Position numbers and translations under genes: made by a program. A stretch of 64,000 bases of DNA, taken from contig NZ_LZTA01000069.1 of NCBI RefSeq assembly GCF_001665875.1, forward strand, positions 62,001-126,000. The letters are read 5' to 3'. Source of the stretch: Mycobacterium sp. 852002-40037_SCH5390672. Lineage in GTDB: Bacteria; Actinomycetota; Actinomycetes; Mycobacteriales; Mycobacteriaceae. The notes under the pieces were generated by a model, which saw only the letters and a program-made list of their open reading frames with translations, did no database searches and had not been told where the DNA came from. Shown here in pieces: positions 9,344 to 20,332 of this stretch. Every line of letters begins with the position of its first letter. The first letter of the stretch is position 1.

Positions 9344-9733
9344 TCAGTCCAGATCGACGCGGACGGTCAGCAGGTCGCTGCCCATCAGGCGCACCACGGC
9401 GCTGTTCATTCGAGGGAGCTTGCCCAGCCGCTGCGCGGCGTCATCGTCGGGCAGCAGGTGGGCCGTCCCGTTACGCCAGCGTCCGCCCACCCGCACCCGG
9501 ACAGCAGGATTGGCTTGGATGTTACGGACATAGTCCGAGTGCTCGCCGTGTTCGGAGACCATCCAGAACTGGTTGTCCACGACGCGCCCGCCCACCGCGG
9601 TGCGCCGCGGCTGCCCACTCTTGCGCCCAATGGTTTCGAGCATGGTCATCGGCAGCTGACGACCCACCGGATTGACCAGCAGCCGCTGAACACGATGAAC
9701 CACTTCTCGTTTCAGATTCCCGAAGTCAGTCAT
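9344..9733 (-). CDS. Deazaflavin (F420)-dependent nitroreductase family protein (DUF385)
   Basis: A 129-residue Ddn-like split beta-barrel protein. Diagnostic stretches are GRKSGQPRRTAVGGRVVD, WMVSEHGEHSDYVRNIQ and NPAVRVRVGGRWR, typical of actinobacterial F420H2-dependent reductases. Start ATG 9733 (MTDFGNLKREV) is chosen because the in-frame GTG at 9769 lies inside a strong hairpin. The length equals that remembered for Rv1871c. The substrate is unknown. Confidence 0.85.
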   Translation of the reverse strand: MTDFGNLKREVVHRVQRLLVNPVGRQLPMTMLETIGRKSGQPRRTAVGGRVVDNQFWMVSEHGEHSDYVRNIQANPAVRVRVGGRWRNGTAHLLPDDDAAQRLGKLPRMNSAVVRLMGSDLLTVRVDLD

Positions 9734-9758
9734 ACGGTGGATTCTGCCGCAAACGAGA

Positions 9759-9783
9759 ACAGCCGCCACAGTGCGGCGGCTGT
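9759..9783 (-). terminator. Hairpin terminator candidate after the small secreted-protein gene
   Basis: Perfect 9-bp arms, ACAGCCGCC (9759-9767) and GGCGGCTGT (9775-9783), flank a 7-nt loop; GAG/CTC outside the arms can lengthen the stem with one bulge. It lies 21 bp beyond the stop of the secreted-protein gene (9804) and before the next minus-strand gene. There is no long T-run, as is usual in mycobacteria. Confidence 0.65.
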
Positions 9784-9803
9784 CTCGTACTCGTTATGCG
9801 GTT

Positions 9804-10154
9804 CTACGTCGCGTAGGCCACGAATTGACCACCGGGTAGGAAAACGCCCCACTGGTTTACATTCGGGTTAAATACCACCGGGTAATCGCCCGGTTGGCCC
9901 GGCGGCGTCCAGCGAGCCGGATATCCGTAACCGACCGGGTCGTTGAAGTGGCCCGGCGGCGGGAATCCGCGCTGCCCCGGCGGAAGCGGGGTGCCCGGAC
10001 CGTTGCAGTTCACGCCCGGCCCCCCGACGCAACCGGGAACCGGAGGATTCGGCCCATGTGGATCGGCTTGCGCAAACCCGGCTCCAATCCCAACCGCACC
10101 GGACGTCAAAGCACCCGCAATCGCAGCGCTAGCAGCAATTCTGTTCAACCTCAT
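9804..10154 (-). CDS. Small secreted Pro/Gly-rich protein
   Basis: A 116-residue protein with a Sec-type signal peptide (RLNRIAASAAIAGALTSGAVG, likely cut after AQA near residue 30). The mature chain is about 85 residues, rich in Pro and Gly, with two Cys in VPGCVGGPGVNCNGPG and aromatic residues near the end (NQWGVFLPGGQFVAYAT). No enzyme motif is visible. The preceding 239 bp up to 10393 hold no other gene. The function is unknown; export to the envelope or medium is inferred from the signal peptide. Confidence 0.82.
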   Translation of the reverse strand: MRLNRIAASAAIAGALTSGAVGIGAGFAQADPHGPNPPVPGCVGGPGVNCNGPGTPLPPGQRGFPPPGHFNDPVGYGYPARWTPPGQPGDYPVVFNPNVNQWGVFLPGGQFVAYAT

Positions 10155-10393
10155 GATGAACTCCTTATCCAGCCATTCGCCGCCAATGGCGGCGTCACAG
10201 CAGTGATTTGTTGTTCGTCACCCGCGTCCTTTGACGTCGGGTAGAGGTCATACCCCCCTCGGCTGGCTTTCCCTCTGCGCAACTACGTACCCGGCCCCGG
10301 GGGCGGGCAAAACCTCGTAGCCCCCCCGGGCACCGCATAGCTACCGACTGAACATGGGTTCAACGGTGCGCGCCGTCAGTTGATTTCGTGGCG

Positions 10394-12715
<2,322 letters not shown>

Positions 12716-12730
12716 CAGATCCTCCAAAAG

Positions 12731-12751
12731 TTGAGTCTGATGCGCTTAACC
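12731..12751 (-). promoter_or_regulatory. HAIR-like (HspR) operator upstream of lon
   Basis: The sequence is GTTGAGT, seven bases, GCTTAAC. Against the HAIR consensus CTTGAGT-N7-ACTCAAG it matches 10 of 14 positions with exactly the required spacing. It ends 16 bp from the lon start codon. HspR is known to repress lon and clpB in Streptomyces and dnaK and clpB in mycobacteria, so heat-shock control of lon is a reasonable inference; one half-site is weak. Confidence 0.5.
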
Positions 12752-12789
12752 CAGCCGGGCGCGGGTTTGTTCCCGTGGACCCCGGCCGT

Positions 12790-12844
12790 CACGAGGGTGC
12801 GGCCAGCCTCACATCGGACCCACGAGTGTGCGGCCGGCGTCACA
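12790..12844. repeat. Imperfect 24-bp direct repeat with a dyad at the lldD2 3' end
   Basis: Copies at 12790-12813 and 12821-12844 agree at 20 of 24 bases (CACGAGxGTGCGGCC core). The second copy contains GTGTG-NN-GCCGGC-NN-CACAC (12826-12845), a 20-bp dyad that covers the stop region of lldD2 and could end its transcript ahead of the lon promoter. Confidence 0.5.
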
Positions 12845-14099
12845 CCGGCGGCACGGGACCCAGCCGCGTGAGTTGCGTGACGTGCTGGGGCGACAGCTCT
12901 TCCAGGCAGGTGACGCCGAGCAGCGCCATGGTCCGCACGATGCCGCTCCGCAGGATGTCGATCGCGCGACATACCCCGGCCTCGCCGCCGGCCATCAGGC
13001 CGTACAAGTAGGCCCGCCCCACCAGCGTGCAGCGGGCGCCCAGCGCGATCGCGGCGACGATGTCGGCGCCCGACATGATGCCGGTGTCCACCAGGATCTC
13101 GGTGTGTTTCCCTAGCTCACGTGCGACGGTGGGCAGGAGGTGAAAGGGCACCGGGGCCCGGTCAAGTTGGCGCCCGCCATGATTGGACAACACGATGCCG
13201 TCGACGCCGCGGTCGACGACGGCGCGCGCGTCCTCGAGTGTCTGAATCCCTTTCACGACCAGCTTTCCGGGCCATTGCGCCTTGATCCACTCCAGATCAT
13301 CGAAGGTGAGGCTGGGGTCGAACATCGTGCTCAGATACTCGGCGACGGTGCCCGGCCAGCGATCCAGCGAGGCGAACGCCAGTGGCTCCGTGGTCAGCAG
13401 GTCGAACCACCATTTCGGGTGCGGCACGGCATCGAGCACGGTGCGCAGCGTCAGCGTCGGCGGGATCGTCATGCCGTTGCGGTTATCCCGTAGCCGGGCA
13501 CCGGAGACCGGAACGTCGACGGTCGCCAACAGGGTGTCGAAACCCGCGTCGGCGGCCCGCTGCACCAGCGCCATCGAACGCTCGCGATCGCGCCACATGT
13601 AGAGCTGGAACCACTTTCGGCCCTGGGGGACGGCGGTGACCAGATCTTCGATCGAGCAGGTGCCCAGCGTGGATAGGGAAAAGGGGATCCCCGCCGTGGC
13701 CGCCGCCCGCGCGCCGGCGATCTCGCCCTCGGTGTGCATCAATCGGGTGAAACCGGTGGGCGCAATCCCGAACGGCAGGACGACGGGCTGCCCCAGCACA
13801 TCGCAGCCGGCGGTGACGTTGCTGACGTCACGCAGGATTGTTGGATGAAATTCGATGTCGCGGAACGCTTGTCGCGCCCGTCCGATGGACAGCTCGTCTT
13901 CGGCGGCGCCGTCGGTGTAGTCGAACGCCGCTTTGGGGGTGCGGCGTTTGGCGATGGATCGCAGATCCTCGATGGTGTAGGCGGCGTCGAGGCGGCGCTT
14001 GGTCGAGTTGAACCGCGGTCGCCTGAATTGCATCAGCGGTGCGAGATCGCGCACTTTGGGCACTCGTCGTTGGATTGCCTCCCGTCGTTTGAATTCCAT
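12840..14099 (-). CDS. lldD2: L-lactate dehydrogenase (quinone/FMN), LldD2-like
   Basis: A 419-residue FMN-dependent alpha-hydroxy-acid dehydrogenase that oxidises L-lactate to pyruvate at the membrane. Features: [18 protein letters not shown] near the N-terminus, [30 protein letters not shown] with the FMN-contacting Lys, SNHGGRQLD with the catalytic His, and [13 protein letters not shown] plus [11 protein letters not shown] 14099 ([12 protein letters not shown]) gives nearly the length of M. tuberculosis LldD2 (414) and leaves 18 bp to the divergent gene; longer in-frame starts run through that gene and are rejected. It matches Rv1872c. Confidence 0.93.
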   Translation of the reverse strand: MEFKRREAIQRRVPKVRDLAPLMQFRRPRFNSTKRRLDAAYTIEDLRSIAKRRTPKAAFDYTDGAAEDELSIGRARQAFRDIEFHPTILRDVSNVTAGCDVLGQPVVLPFGIAPTGFTRLMHTEGEIAGARAAATAGIPFSLSTLGTCSIEDLVTAVPQGRKWFQLYMWRDRERSMALVQRAADAGFDTLLATVDVPVSGARLRDNRNGMTIPPTLTLRTVLDAVPHPKWWFDLLTTEPLAFASLDRWPGTVAEYLSTMFDPSLTFDDLEWIKAQWPGKLVVKGIQTLEDARAVVDRGVDGIVLSNHGGRQLDRAPVPFHLLPTVARELGKHTEILVDTGIMSGADIVAAIALGARCTLVGRAYLYGLMAGGEAGVCRAIDILRSGIVRTMALLGVTCLEELSPQHVTQLTRLGPVPPV

Positions 14100-14117
14100 G
14101 TGTGCAACCGTAGTCAC

Positions 14118-14555
14118 ATGGAATCGGCCGGCGACCCCTTCGATCTCAAACGTTTTGTGGACGCGCAGGAGCCGGTGTACGGCGATGTCGTCGACGAGCT
14201 TCGCGGCGGACGAAAACGCAGTCACTGGATGTGGTTCGTCTTCCCGCAGCTGCGCGGCCTGGGCGGCAGTGCCATGGCGGCCCGGTTCGGCATCGCCTCG
14301 CTCGACGAAGCGGGCGCGTACCTGCGCCATGAGCTGCTGGGGCCACGGTTGCACGAGTGCGCCCGGCTGGTCACCGCGGTGCAGGGCCGATCGATCGGAC
14401 AGATCTTCGGCTCGCCGGACGACCTCAAGCTGTGCTCGTCGATGACGCTGTTCGCCCGCGCCACCGAGGACAACCACGACTTCCTCGCGGTGCTCGACAA
14501 GTATTACGACGGCCGCCAGGACGGGCTGACCTTGCAGCGGTTGGCGGGTTCCTAG
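14118..14555 (+). CDS. DUF1810 family protein (Rv1873-like)
   Basis: A 145-residue protein identical in length to Rv1873. The DUF1810 signature is clear: [24 protein letters not shown], then [27 protein letters not shown] and [14 protein letters not shown]. The fold is all-helical; the role is unknown, although relatives are often near redox genes. The start codons of this gene and lldD2 are 18 bp apart, so the two share a very short divergent control region. Confidence 0.92.
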   Translation: MESAGDPFDLKRFVDAQEPVYGDVVDELRGGRKRSHWMWFVFPQLRGLGGSAMAARFGIASLDEAGAYLRHELLGPRLHECARLVTAVQGRSIGQIFGSPDDLKLCSSMTLFARATEDNHDFLAVLDKYYDGRQDGLTLQRLAGS

Positions 14556-14560
14556 ACGAG

Positions 14561-14836
14561 GGGGGCGACCCGCCTCACCCGGCTACGCCGCGCTCGCGAT
14601 CGCCCCTAGACCGGACGGGGGCGACCCGCTTCACCCGGCTACGCCGCGCTCGCGATCGCCCCGAGGCCGGACGGGGGCGACCCGCTTCACCCGGCTACGC
14701 CGCGCTCGCGATCGCCCCTAGACCCGATGGGGGCGACCCGCTTCACCCGGCTACGCCGCGCTCGCGATCGCCCCTAGACCCGATGGGGGCGACCCGCTTC
14801 ACCCGGCTACGCCGCGCTCGCGATCGCCCCTAGGCC
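14561..14836. repeat. Five-copy 56-bp tandem repeat (VNTR candidate)
   Basis: Units begin at 14561, 14617, 14673, 14729 and 14785, an exact 56-bp period; the last is cut at about 52 bp. Each unit starts GGGGGCGACCCGC and ends GATCGCCCC, so the ends form a 7-bp inverted repeat (GGGGCGA/TCGCCCC). Variation is concentrated in the linker (TAGACCGGAC, GAGGCCGGAC, TAGACCCGAT). The array fills the space between two convergent genes; the stop codon of the GH13 gene lies in unit 5. Confidence 0.93.
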
Positions 14837-16158
14837 GGCCGCAGGATCCGCCAGCCCCTTGCCTCGACGGCAACGGTGTCGACGACCTCCTGCGGCGGCG
14901 CCGCCGATCCACCGATCACCTGTGCGCGCGGCGTGCCCAATTCCGGCAGCGACACGCGTAGCGGCTCGTCGTCGATGTTGAGCACCACCAGCAGGGCATC
15001 GTCGCCGTTGCGCGTCTCGTACACGTAGTGCCGGTTTTCCAGCAGCCGTGCGGTGGTGAATGCCCCATGCAGCCAGGGGTAGCGGCGACGAAGCCCGACC
15101 AGATACTGGTGCAACCGCCAGATCTCGACGCCGAAGTCATCGAGTTGCAGTGGGGGAGAGCCGAACTCGGGCCGCACCGCGTCGTCTCCGCCGTAGCGTT
15201 CTTCCTTGACGCCCCGCAACCCCAGTTCGTCGCCGGCATACACGCTGGGCACGCCGCCGACCGTCAGTAGCAGCACCAGTGCGTGGGCGACGTGTTCGGG
15301 GTTCTCCAGCCTGCTGGCAATGCGGGTGACGTCGTGGTTGCCGATGAACGTCAGCGGCGAGAAGCCGGTCAGAAACTCGTTGTGGCGCTGCAGCGCCCAA
15401 TCCAGTTCGAAGAAGTTACCGTCGTTGAGGCCGCTCCAGATCGCCTTCCACAGCTCGTATTGCGTAGCCGAGTCGAAGGTGGCGGCCTGCACGACCGCGG
15501 TGTAGTCGCCGTGGATGAGTTCGCCGACGAACCAGGCATCCGGATAGCGCTCACGCACCCTGGGCAGGGTCGAGGCCCAGAAGTGTTGTGGCACGGCATA
15601 AGCCGCGTCAAGGCGCCAGCCGTCGGCTCCGCGCGCCAACCAGTGCGCCATCACGTCGACGGCGTAGTCGGCCACTTCGGGGTTGTCGTGGTTGAGCGTG
15701 ATCAGCCCGTCGTGGCCTTCGAAGGTGTGGAAGCGACCGGGGCGTCCACGAAACCAGTGAGCGGCCGCGTCGTTATCGGCCGCCTCACGGTAGCGCGCGA
15801 AATCCTCGCCCACGTGGTTGAAAACCCCGTCGAGCAGTACGCGCAGTCCGCGGCGATGTGCCTCGGCGAGGAGGTAATCGAAGTCGGCGTCATCACCCAG
15901 CCGGGGATCGATGCGGTAGTGGTCGGTGGTGTCGTAACCGTGTGTGCGCGAGGCGAAGACGGGACCCAGCGCAATGCCCGATGCCCCGAGTTCGATGGCA
16001 TGGTCGAGCCAGTCGACGAGCCGCCGCAACCGGTGCTCCTCCGGTTGCGGCGGCTCGTTTGACTGCGATACGGGGAATGCTCCCACGAACCCCAGGGGGT
16101 AGACCTGCCACCAGATCGCGTGCTGGACCCAGGTGGGCCCCGTCACGGCACTGGTCAC
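14830..16158 (-). CDS. GH13 alpha-amylase-family glycoside hydrolase
   Basis: A 442-residue GH13 protein acting on alpha-glucosidic bonds. The conserved regions are intact: DGVFNH (about 110-115), GWRLDAAYA with nucleophile D184, GELIHGD with acid/base E213, and FIGNHDVTR with D276. There is no signal peptide, so it is cytoplasmic, and a short C-terminal beta domain follows (LLVVLNIDDEPLRVSLPELG). Maltodextrin or trehalose-linked glucan turnover is likely but the exact specificity cannot be read. The stop codon (14830-14832) lies in the tandem repeat, and the start is 8 bp from ahpD on the same strand. Confidence 0.9.
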   Translation of the reverse strand: MTSAVTGPTWVQHAIWWQVYPLGFVGAFPVSQSNEPPQPEEHRLRRLVDWLDHAIELGASGIALGPVFASRTHGYDTTDHYRIDPRLGDDADFDYLLAEAHRRGLRVLLDGVFNHVGEDFARYREAADNDAAAHWFRGRPGRFHTFEGHDGLITLNHDNPEVADYAVDVMAHWLARGADGWRLDAAYAVPQHFWASTLPRVRERYPDAWFVGELIHGDYTAVVQAATFDSATQYELWKAIWSGLNDGNFFELDWALQRHNEFLTGFSPLTFIGNHDVTRIASRLENPEHVAHALVLLLTVGGVPSVYAGDELGLRGVKEERYGGDDAVRPEFGSPPLQLDDFGVEIWRLHQYLVGLRRRYPWLHGAFTTARLLENRHYVYETRNGDDALLVVLNIDDEPLRVSLPELGTPRAQVIGGSAAPPQEVVDTVAVEARGWRILRPA

Positions 16159-16166
16159 GGCGGCGA

Positions 16167-16703
16167 TCAGCCGACGCCGGCCAGCGTCTGGGAGGCGATG
16201 ATCGCTTGTGCCACGCCGGAAACGATCGCTGCGGCCTTCAGCGCCTCCTGGATGGTTTCCCGGCTGACACCGGCTTCGCGCAGCGTGTGCTCATGAGCGG
16301 CCACGCAGTCCGGGCAGCCGTTGATCGACGAGACCGCGAAGGACCACAGCTCGAAGTTCACCTTCTCCACGCCGGGATTGGCGATGATGTTCATCCGCAA
16401 CCCTGCGCGCAGATCGTCATACTTGCCGTCCAGGAAGCCACGGCCGCGGTAGAACACGTTGTTCATGCCCATGATCGACGCGGCTCCCAGCGCCGCGTTA
16501 TATGCCTCGGCGGATAGGATGTTGGCCGCCTCGACCCCAATCTCGGTGAGCACCTGCGTGTTCCGGGTCGCAGCGGCGCTGGCCAGCAGGGTGCCCCACA
16601 GCTGCTCCTCGTTGAGCTCGGTAGTGCGGGTAATCGAGCCCAGGTTGAGCTTGAGGTCCTTGGCATACTCCGGCAGCGCTTCTTTGAGGTTTTCTACGCT
16701 CAT
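16167..16703 (-). CDS. ahpD: Alkyl hydroperoxidase AhpD
   Basis: A 178-residue AhpD that re-reduces AhpC and has weak peroxidase activity. The redox centre is CPDC (C130/C133) followed by VAAHEH with H137; E118 (FELW) is also present. The M. tuberculosis enzyme has His at 132 in the CxxC, as I recall, but here it is Asp, a change in the proposed proton relay. It follows ahpC by 38 bp and should be cotranscribed with it. Confidence 0.95.
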   Translation of the reverse strand: MSVENLKEALPEYAKDLKLNLGSITRTTELNEEQLWGTLLASAAATRNTQVLTEIGVEAANILSAEAYNAALGAASIMGMNNVFYRGRGFLDGKYDDLRAGLRMNIIANPGVEKVNFELWSFAVSSINGCPDCVAAHEHTLREAGVSRETIQEALKAAAIVSGVAQAIIASQTLAGVG

Positions 16704-16741
16704 CTCGCCTCCTCATCAGACCTTATGCGATCAGGGCCGAA

Positions 16742-17329
16742 TCAGGCCGACTGCTTGAGCAGCTCGGTGGCGTCCAGCGTCGGGTCACCCTTGCGCCAGT
16801 TGCACGCGCACAGCTCATCGGATTGCAGTGCGTCCAGGACGCGCAGCACTTCTTCGACGTTGCGGCCCACGGAACCCGCGGTCACCGAGACGAATTGGAT
16901 CTCGTTGTTCGGGTCGACGATGAATGTCGCCCGGTCAGCGACACCGTCGGCGTTGAGTACACCGGTGCCCAGGCTCAGTTCGCGCTTGATGTCCGAGAGC
17001 ATCGGGAAGGGCAGCTTCTTCAGGTCCTCGTGCTGCGCACGCCAGTTGAAGTGCACGAACTCGCTGTCGATCGAGACGCCCAGCACCTGCGCGTCGCGGT
17101 CGGAGAATTCGTCGTTGAGTTTGCCGAACGCGGCAATCTCGGTGGGGCATACGAAGGTGAAGTCCTTCGGCCAGAAGAACACCACGCGCCACTTGCCGGC
17201 GTGGTCCTCGTTGGTGATGGTGGTGAAGTAGTCCTCAGGCTGCTTGGCGTCGACCTTGGACAGATCGCCCGCGATCAACGCAGTCAGCTCGTAGGCGGGG
17301 AACTGGTCGCCGATGGTCAGCAGAGGCAT
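16742..17329 (-). CDS. ahpC: Alkyl hydroperoxide reductase AhpC (peroxiredoxin)
   Basis: A 195-residue 2-Cys peroxiredoxin that reduces peroxides and peroxynitrite. Peroxidatic C61 is in FTFVCPTE, the resolving region ELCACNW holds C174 and C176, as in the M. tuberculosis enzyme. AAGGAG lies just upstream of ATG 17329. It is transcribed divergently from oxyR across about 100 bp that carries an OxyR-type dyad. Confidence 0.97.
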   Translation of the reverse strand: MPLLTIGDQFPAYELTALIAGDLSKVDAKQPEDYFTTITNEDHAGKWRVVFFWPKDFTFVCPTEIAAFGKLNDEFSDRDAQVLGVSIDSEFVHFNWRAQHEDLKKLPFPMLSDIKRELSLGTGVLNADGVADRATFIVDPNNEIQFVSVTAGSVGRNVEEVLRVLDALQSDELCACNWRKGDPTLDATELLKQSA

Positions 17330-17339
17330 GTTGCTCCTT

Positions 17340-17358
17340 ATCTGGATTAACTCAAGAT
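17340..17358. promoter_or_regulatory. OxyR/LysR-type T-N11-A dyad in the ahpC-oxyR intergenic region
   Basis: ATCT (17340-17343) and AGAT (17355-17358) form an inverted repeat separated by 11 bases, so T17343-N11-A17355 fits the LysR-family motif exactly. It lies directly upstream of the ahpC ribosome binding site. A second AT-rich candidate (TATTTCCC...TTATA, about 17408-17428) sits next to the oxyR start. Binding is inferred from position. Confidence 0.45.
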
Positions 17359-17430
17359 TAGCGTTCCTTCACCATGTTGCCGCGTAGCCTTGTTGAAGTA
17401 AAGGTGATATTTCCCACTAGAGTTATAGGT

Positions 17431-18366
17431 ATGTCCGATAAGAGTTATCAGCCCACGATTGCCGGCCTGCGTGCGTTTGTCGCGGTCGCCGAGAGGCGTC
17501 AATTCAGCAGTGCCGCAACGGCTCTCGGCTTAAGCCAGTCGACGTTGTCGCAGGCCCTGGCGGCGCTGGAGGCCGGGCTGGGCACCCAGCTGGTCGAGCG
17601 CTCTACCCGGCGCGTCTTCTTGACCCCGGAGGGCACGCAGCTGCTGGCGCGTGCCCAGGCCGTCGTGGAGGCGGCGGACGCCTTCAGCGCCGCGGCCGCC
17701 GGCTCGTCGGACCCGCTGCGGACCGGCATGCGACTGGGGCTGATACCCACGGTGGCGCCCTATGTGCTGCCGACCGTGCTGGCCGGGGTCGCCGAGCAAC
17801 TTCCGGGCCTGACGCTGCGGGTAACCGAAGACCAGACCGAGCGACTGTTGGCGGTCCTGCGCGAAGGCGCATTGGATGCGGCCCTGATCGCCCTGCCCGC
17901 CGAGGGCGCCGGCGTTACCGCGATCCCGATCTACGACGAGGATTTCGTGCTCGCGCTACCACCCGGGCATCCGCTGGCGGGCAAGCGCCGGGTTCCCGCC
18001 ACGGCACTGGCCGATCTGCCGCTGCTGTTGCTGGACGAGGGGCACTGTCTGCGCGATCAAGCACTCGAGGTCTGCCACAAGGCCGGTGTACGCGCGGAGC
18101 TGGCCAACACCCGGGCGGCGTCACTGGCGACCGCGGTGCAATGCGTGACCGGCGGTCTGGGGGTGACGCTCATTCCACAGAGCGCGGTGCCCGTCGAGGC
18201 GTCCAGAAGCCGGCTGGGCCTTGCGGAGTTCGCCGCGCCGCGGCCGGGACGGCGGATCGGTTTGGTTTTCCGCTCCTCGAGCGGTCGCGACGAGTCCTAC
18301 CGCCAGCTGGCCGGGGTCATCGGCACATTGATCAGCAGCCAGCACCAGGTACGGCTGGTGAAGTAG
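17431..18366 (+). CDS. oxyR: Peroxide-sensing LysR-family regulator OxyR, intact
   Basis: A 311-residue LysR regulator. The N-terminal winged HTH ([20 protein letters not shown]) is followed by an effector domain with C206 and C215 in [12 protein letters not shown], the C-x8-C pair corresponding to E. coli C199/C208 that forms the sensing disulfide. ATG 17431 ([13 protein letters not shown]) gives normal family length. OxyR is a decayed pseudogene in the M. tuberculosis complex; here the frame is open throughout. It should control ahpC-ahpD. Confidence 0.95.
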   Translation: MSDKSYQPTIAGLRAFVAVAERRQFSSAATALGLSQSTLSQALAALEAGLGTQLVERSTRRVFLTPEGTQLLARAQAVVEAADAFSAAAAGSSDPLRTGMRLGLIPTVAPYVLPTVLAGVAEQLPGLTLRVTEDQTERLLAVLREGALDAALIALPAEGAGVTAIPIYDEDFVLALPPGHPLAGKRRVPATALADLPLLLLDEGHCLRDQALEVCHKAGVRAELANTRAASLATAVQCVTGGLGVTLIPQSAVPVEASRSRLGLAEFAAPRPGRRIGLVFRSSSGRDESYRQLAGVIGTLISSQHQVRLVK

Positions 18367-18402
18367 GCCTGGCCGACGGTCCGCCCCAGGTAGGTTCTGC
18401 CT

Positions 18403-19104
18403 ATGGAAAAAGTGATCGCCGTGCTCATGCGTGCCGATGCGGACGACGACTGGTGCGCCCGGCAGCGGGGTCACGTCGCTGACGCGCTGCTGCAACTGGG
18501 CGTCGCCGGGCTGCAACTGAACGTTCGTGACAGCGCCGTGCGTCACTCGCTGATGACATTGACGACCTTGGACCCGCCGGTCGCGGCGGTGGTGAGCATG
18601 TGGACCCAGCAGTGCTACGGCGACCAAATGACGACGGCACTCAAATTCCTCGACCAGGAATGTGAACAGCTTGCCGCGTACCTGGTGACCGAGTCCGTCC
18701 CACTGAGTGCACCTGCCGTCGAGTCCGGGACTCGCACACCGGGTTTGGCCAACATCGCGCTGCTGCGCCGGCCCGCCGAGATGGACCGGGCCACCTGGCT
18801 GACGCGTTGGCAACGCGACCACACGTCGGTAGCCATCCAAACGCAGTCGACGTTCGGCTACACCCAGAACTGGGTGGTGCGGACCCTGACCCCGGATGCG
18901 CCGGGAATCGCGGGCATCGTCGAGGAGTTGTTCCCTCAAGAGGCCATTACCGACCTCCACGCTTTCTTCGGAGCCGCCGACGACAGCGACTTACAGGACC
19001 GCCTGGGGCGAATGGTCGCCAGCACCAGCGCCTTTGGCGCCAACGAGAACATCGACACGGTGCCGACGAGTCGGTATGTCTTCGCCACACCGTTCAACGT
19101 TTGA
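18403..19104 (+). CDS. Conserved protein, possible duplicated EthD-like barrel (Rv1874-like)
   Basis: A 233-residue soluble protein with no signal peptide. The two halves each start with a short hydrophobic strand (KVIAVLMRAD and NIALLRRPAEMDRATWLTRWQRDH), the second resembling EthD-type dimeric alpha/beta-barrel domains. It lies 9 bp before the F420-type gene, an arrangement matching Rv1874-Rv1875. The reaction is unknown. Confidence 0.82.
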   Translation: MEKVIAVLMRADADDDWCARQRGHVADALLQLGVAGLQLNVRDSAVRHSLMTLTTLDPPVAAVVSMWTQQCYGDQMTTALKFLDQECEQLAAYLVTESVPLSAPAVESGTRTPGLANIALLRRPAEMDRATWLTRWQRDHTSVAIQTQSTFGYTQNWVVRTLTPDAPGIAGIVEELFPQEAITDLHAFFGAADDSDLQDRLGRMVASTSAFGANENIDTVPTSRYVFATPFNV

Positions 19105-19113
19105 GGGACGCAC

Positions 19114-19557
19114 ATGACAACACTGAGCGACGCGGTGGCATTGGCTGCGACGGAAAGCGGTCTGGCGGTGGTGTCCACCGTTCGTGCTGACGGAACCGTG
19201 CAGGCGTCACTGGTCAACGTGGGGCTGCTGACGCACCCGGCGGCTGGCCAACAAGTTCTCGGCTTCACCACCTACGGCAGGGTCAAGCTGGCCAACCTGC
19301 GGGCCCGGCCGCAGCTGGCCGTGACGTTCCGCAACGGTTGGCAGTGGGCGACCGTCGAGGGCCGCGCCGAACTCGTCGGCCCGGAAGACTCCCAGCCCTG
19401 GCTGACGCAGGCCGACCAGTTGCGGTTGTTGCTTCGCGACGTGTTCACCGCCGCGGGCGGGACTCACGACAACTGGGATGAGTACGACCGGGTGATGGCT
19501 TCCGAAGGGCGCGCCGTGGTGCTGATCGCCCCAACCCGCGTCTACAGCAACGGCTAG
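19114..19557 (+). CDS. PPOX-class F420-dependent oxidoreductase (Rv1875-like)
   Basis: A 147-residue split beta-barrel flavin/deazaflavin oxidoreductase of the FDOR-B type. Visible: LAVVSTVRADGTVQASLVN, TTYGRVKLANLRARPQLAVTF and WATVEGRAELVGP, typical of F420-binding members. Length equals Rv1875. Probably cotranscribed with the gene before it. The substrate is unknown. Confidence 0.9.
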   Translation: MTTLSDAVALAATESGLAVVSTVRADGTVQASLVNVGLLTHPAAGQQVLGFTTYGRVKLANLRARPQLAVTFRNGWQWATVEGRAELVGPEDSQPWLTQADQLRLLLRDVFTAAGGTHDNWDEYDRVMASEGRAVVLIAPTRVYSNG

Positions 19558-19575
19558 CCTCGTTAGGCTGCTGGC

Positions 19576-20325
19576 GTGACGCTGCAGATCGATGACGAAA
19601 ACCGGGTACGCACCCTCACGCTCAACCGGCCCGAGGCGCTCAACGCGTTCAACGAAGCCCTATACGACGCCACGGCGGAGGCGCTGCTGGCCGCCGCCGA
19701 GGATCCCGAGGTTGCGGTCGTGCTGCTGACCGGGGCGGGGCGTGGCTTCAGCGCCGGTACCGACCTGGCCGAGATGCAGGCTCGTATCACCGATCCCGGC
19801 TTCACCCCGGGTAAGCATGGCTTCATCGGACTGATCAATGCGCTCAGCGCGTTTCCCAAGCCCCTGATCTGCGCGGTGAACGGCGTCGGCGTGGGAATCG
19901 GCGCCACCATCCTCGGCTACGCCGATCTGGCGTTCATGTCGTCGACCGCCCGCCTGAAATGCCCGTTCACCAGCCTGGGGGTGGCTCCCGAAGCGGCATC
20001 GTCATACCTGCTGCCCCAACTGGTGGGCCGGCAGAACGCAGCTTGGCTGCTGATGTCGTCGGAGTGGGTCGGTGCCGACGAGGCGTTGCGGATGGGCCTG
20101 GTCTGGCGGGTCTGCGAACCGGACGAGCTGTTGACGCAGGCCCGCGGGCATGCCGAAATCCTTGCCTCCCGGCCGATTTCGAGCTTGATGGCCGTCAAGC
20201 ACACGATGACCGAACCCGTCCGCCCCGAAATCGTGGCGGCCACTGCCCGGGAAAACGCGCACTTCGCCGAACTCATGGGCGCACAAGCCAACGCGGCGGC
20301 CCTGGCCGACTTCAACAAACGCTAA
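19576..20325 (+). CDS. Enoyl-CoA hydratase/isomerase family protein
   Basis: A 249-residue crotonase-fold protein. The CoA and oxyanion-hole segments are LTGAGRGFSAGTDL (about 51-64) and AVNGVGVGIGATILGYADL (about 98-116). The second catalytic Glu position reads FTSLGVAPEAASSYLLP, close to canonical hydratases (GxxPExG). Start is GTG 19576, 18 bp after the previous stop. In H37Rv, as I recall, this gene does not lie between Rv1875 and bfrA. Confidence 0.92.
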   Translation: MTLQIDDENRVRTLTLNRPEALNAFNEALYDATAEALLAAAEDPEVAVVLLTGAGRGFSAGTDLAEMQARITDPGFTPGKHGFIGLINALSAFPKPLICAVNGVGVGIGATILGYADLAFMSSTARLKCPFTSLGVAPEAASSYLLPQLVGRQNAAWLLMSSEWVGADEALRMGLVWRVCEPDELLTQARGHAEILASRPISSLMAVKHTMTEPVRPEIVAATARENAHFAELMGAQANAAALADFNKR

Positions 20326-20332
20326 GCGGTAG

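Noticed and set aside
12840..14477. A 545-residue version of the lactate dehydrogenase
   Set aside because: The extra 126 N-terminal residues run antisense through the DUF1810 gene; ATG 14099 gives the family length.
14357..14833. Open frame reading through the 56-bp repeats
   Set aside because: The low-complexity translation is a by-product of the tandem repeat and the DUF1810 gene in another frame.
14561..14836. CRISPR array
   Set aside because: The units are contiguous with 10-bp linkers and no spacers of unique sequence, and no cas genes are present.
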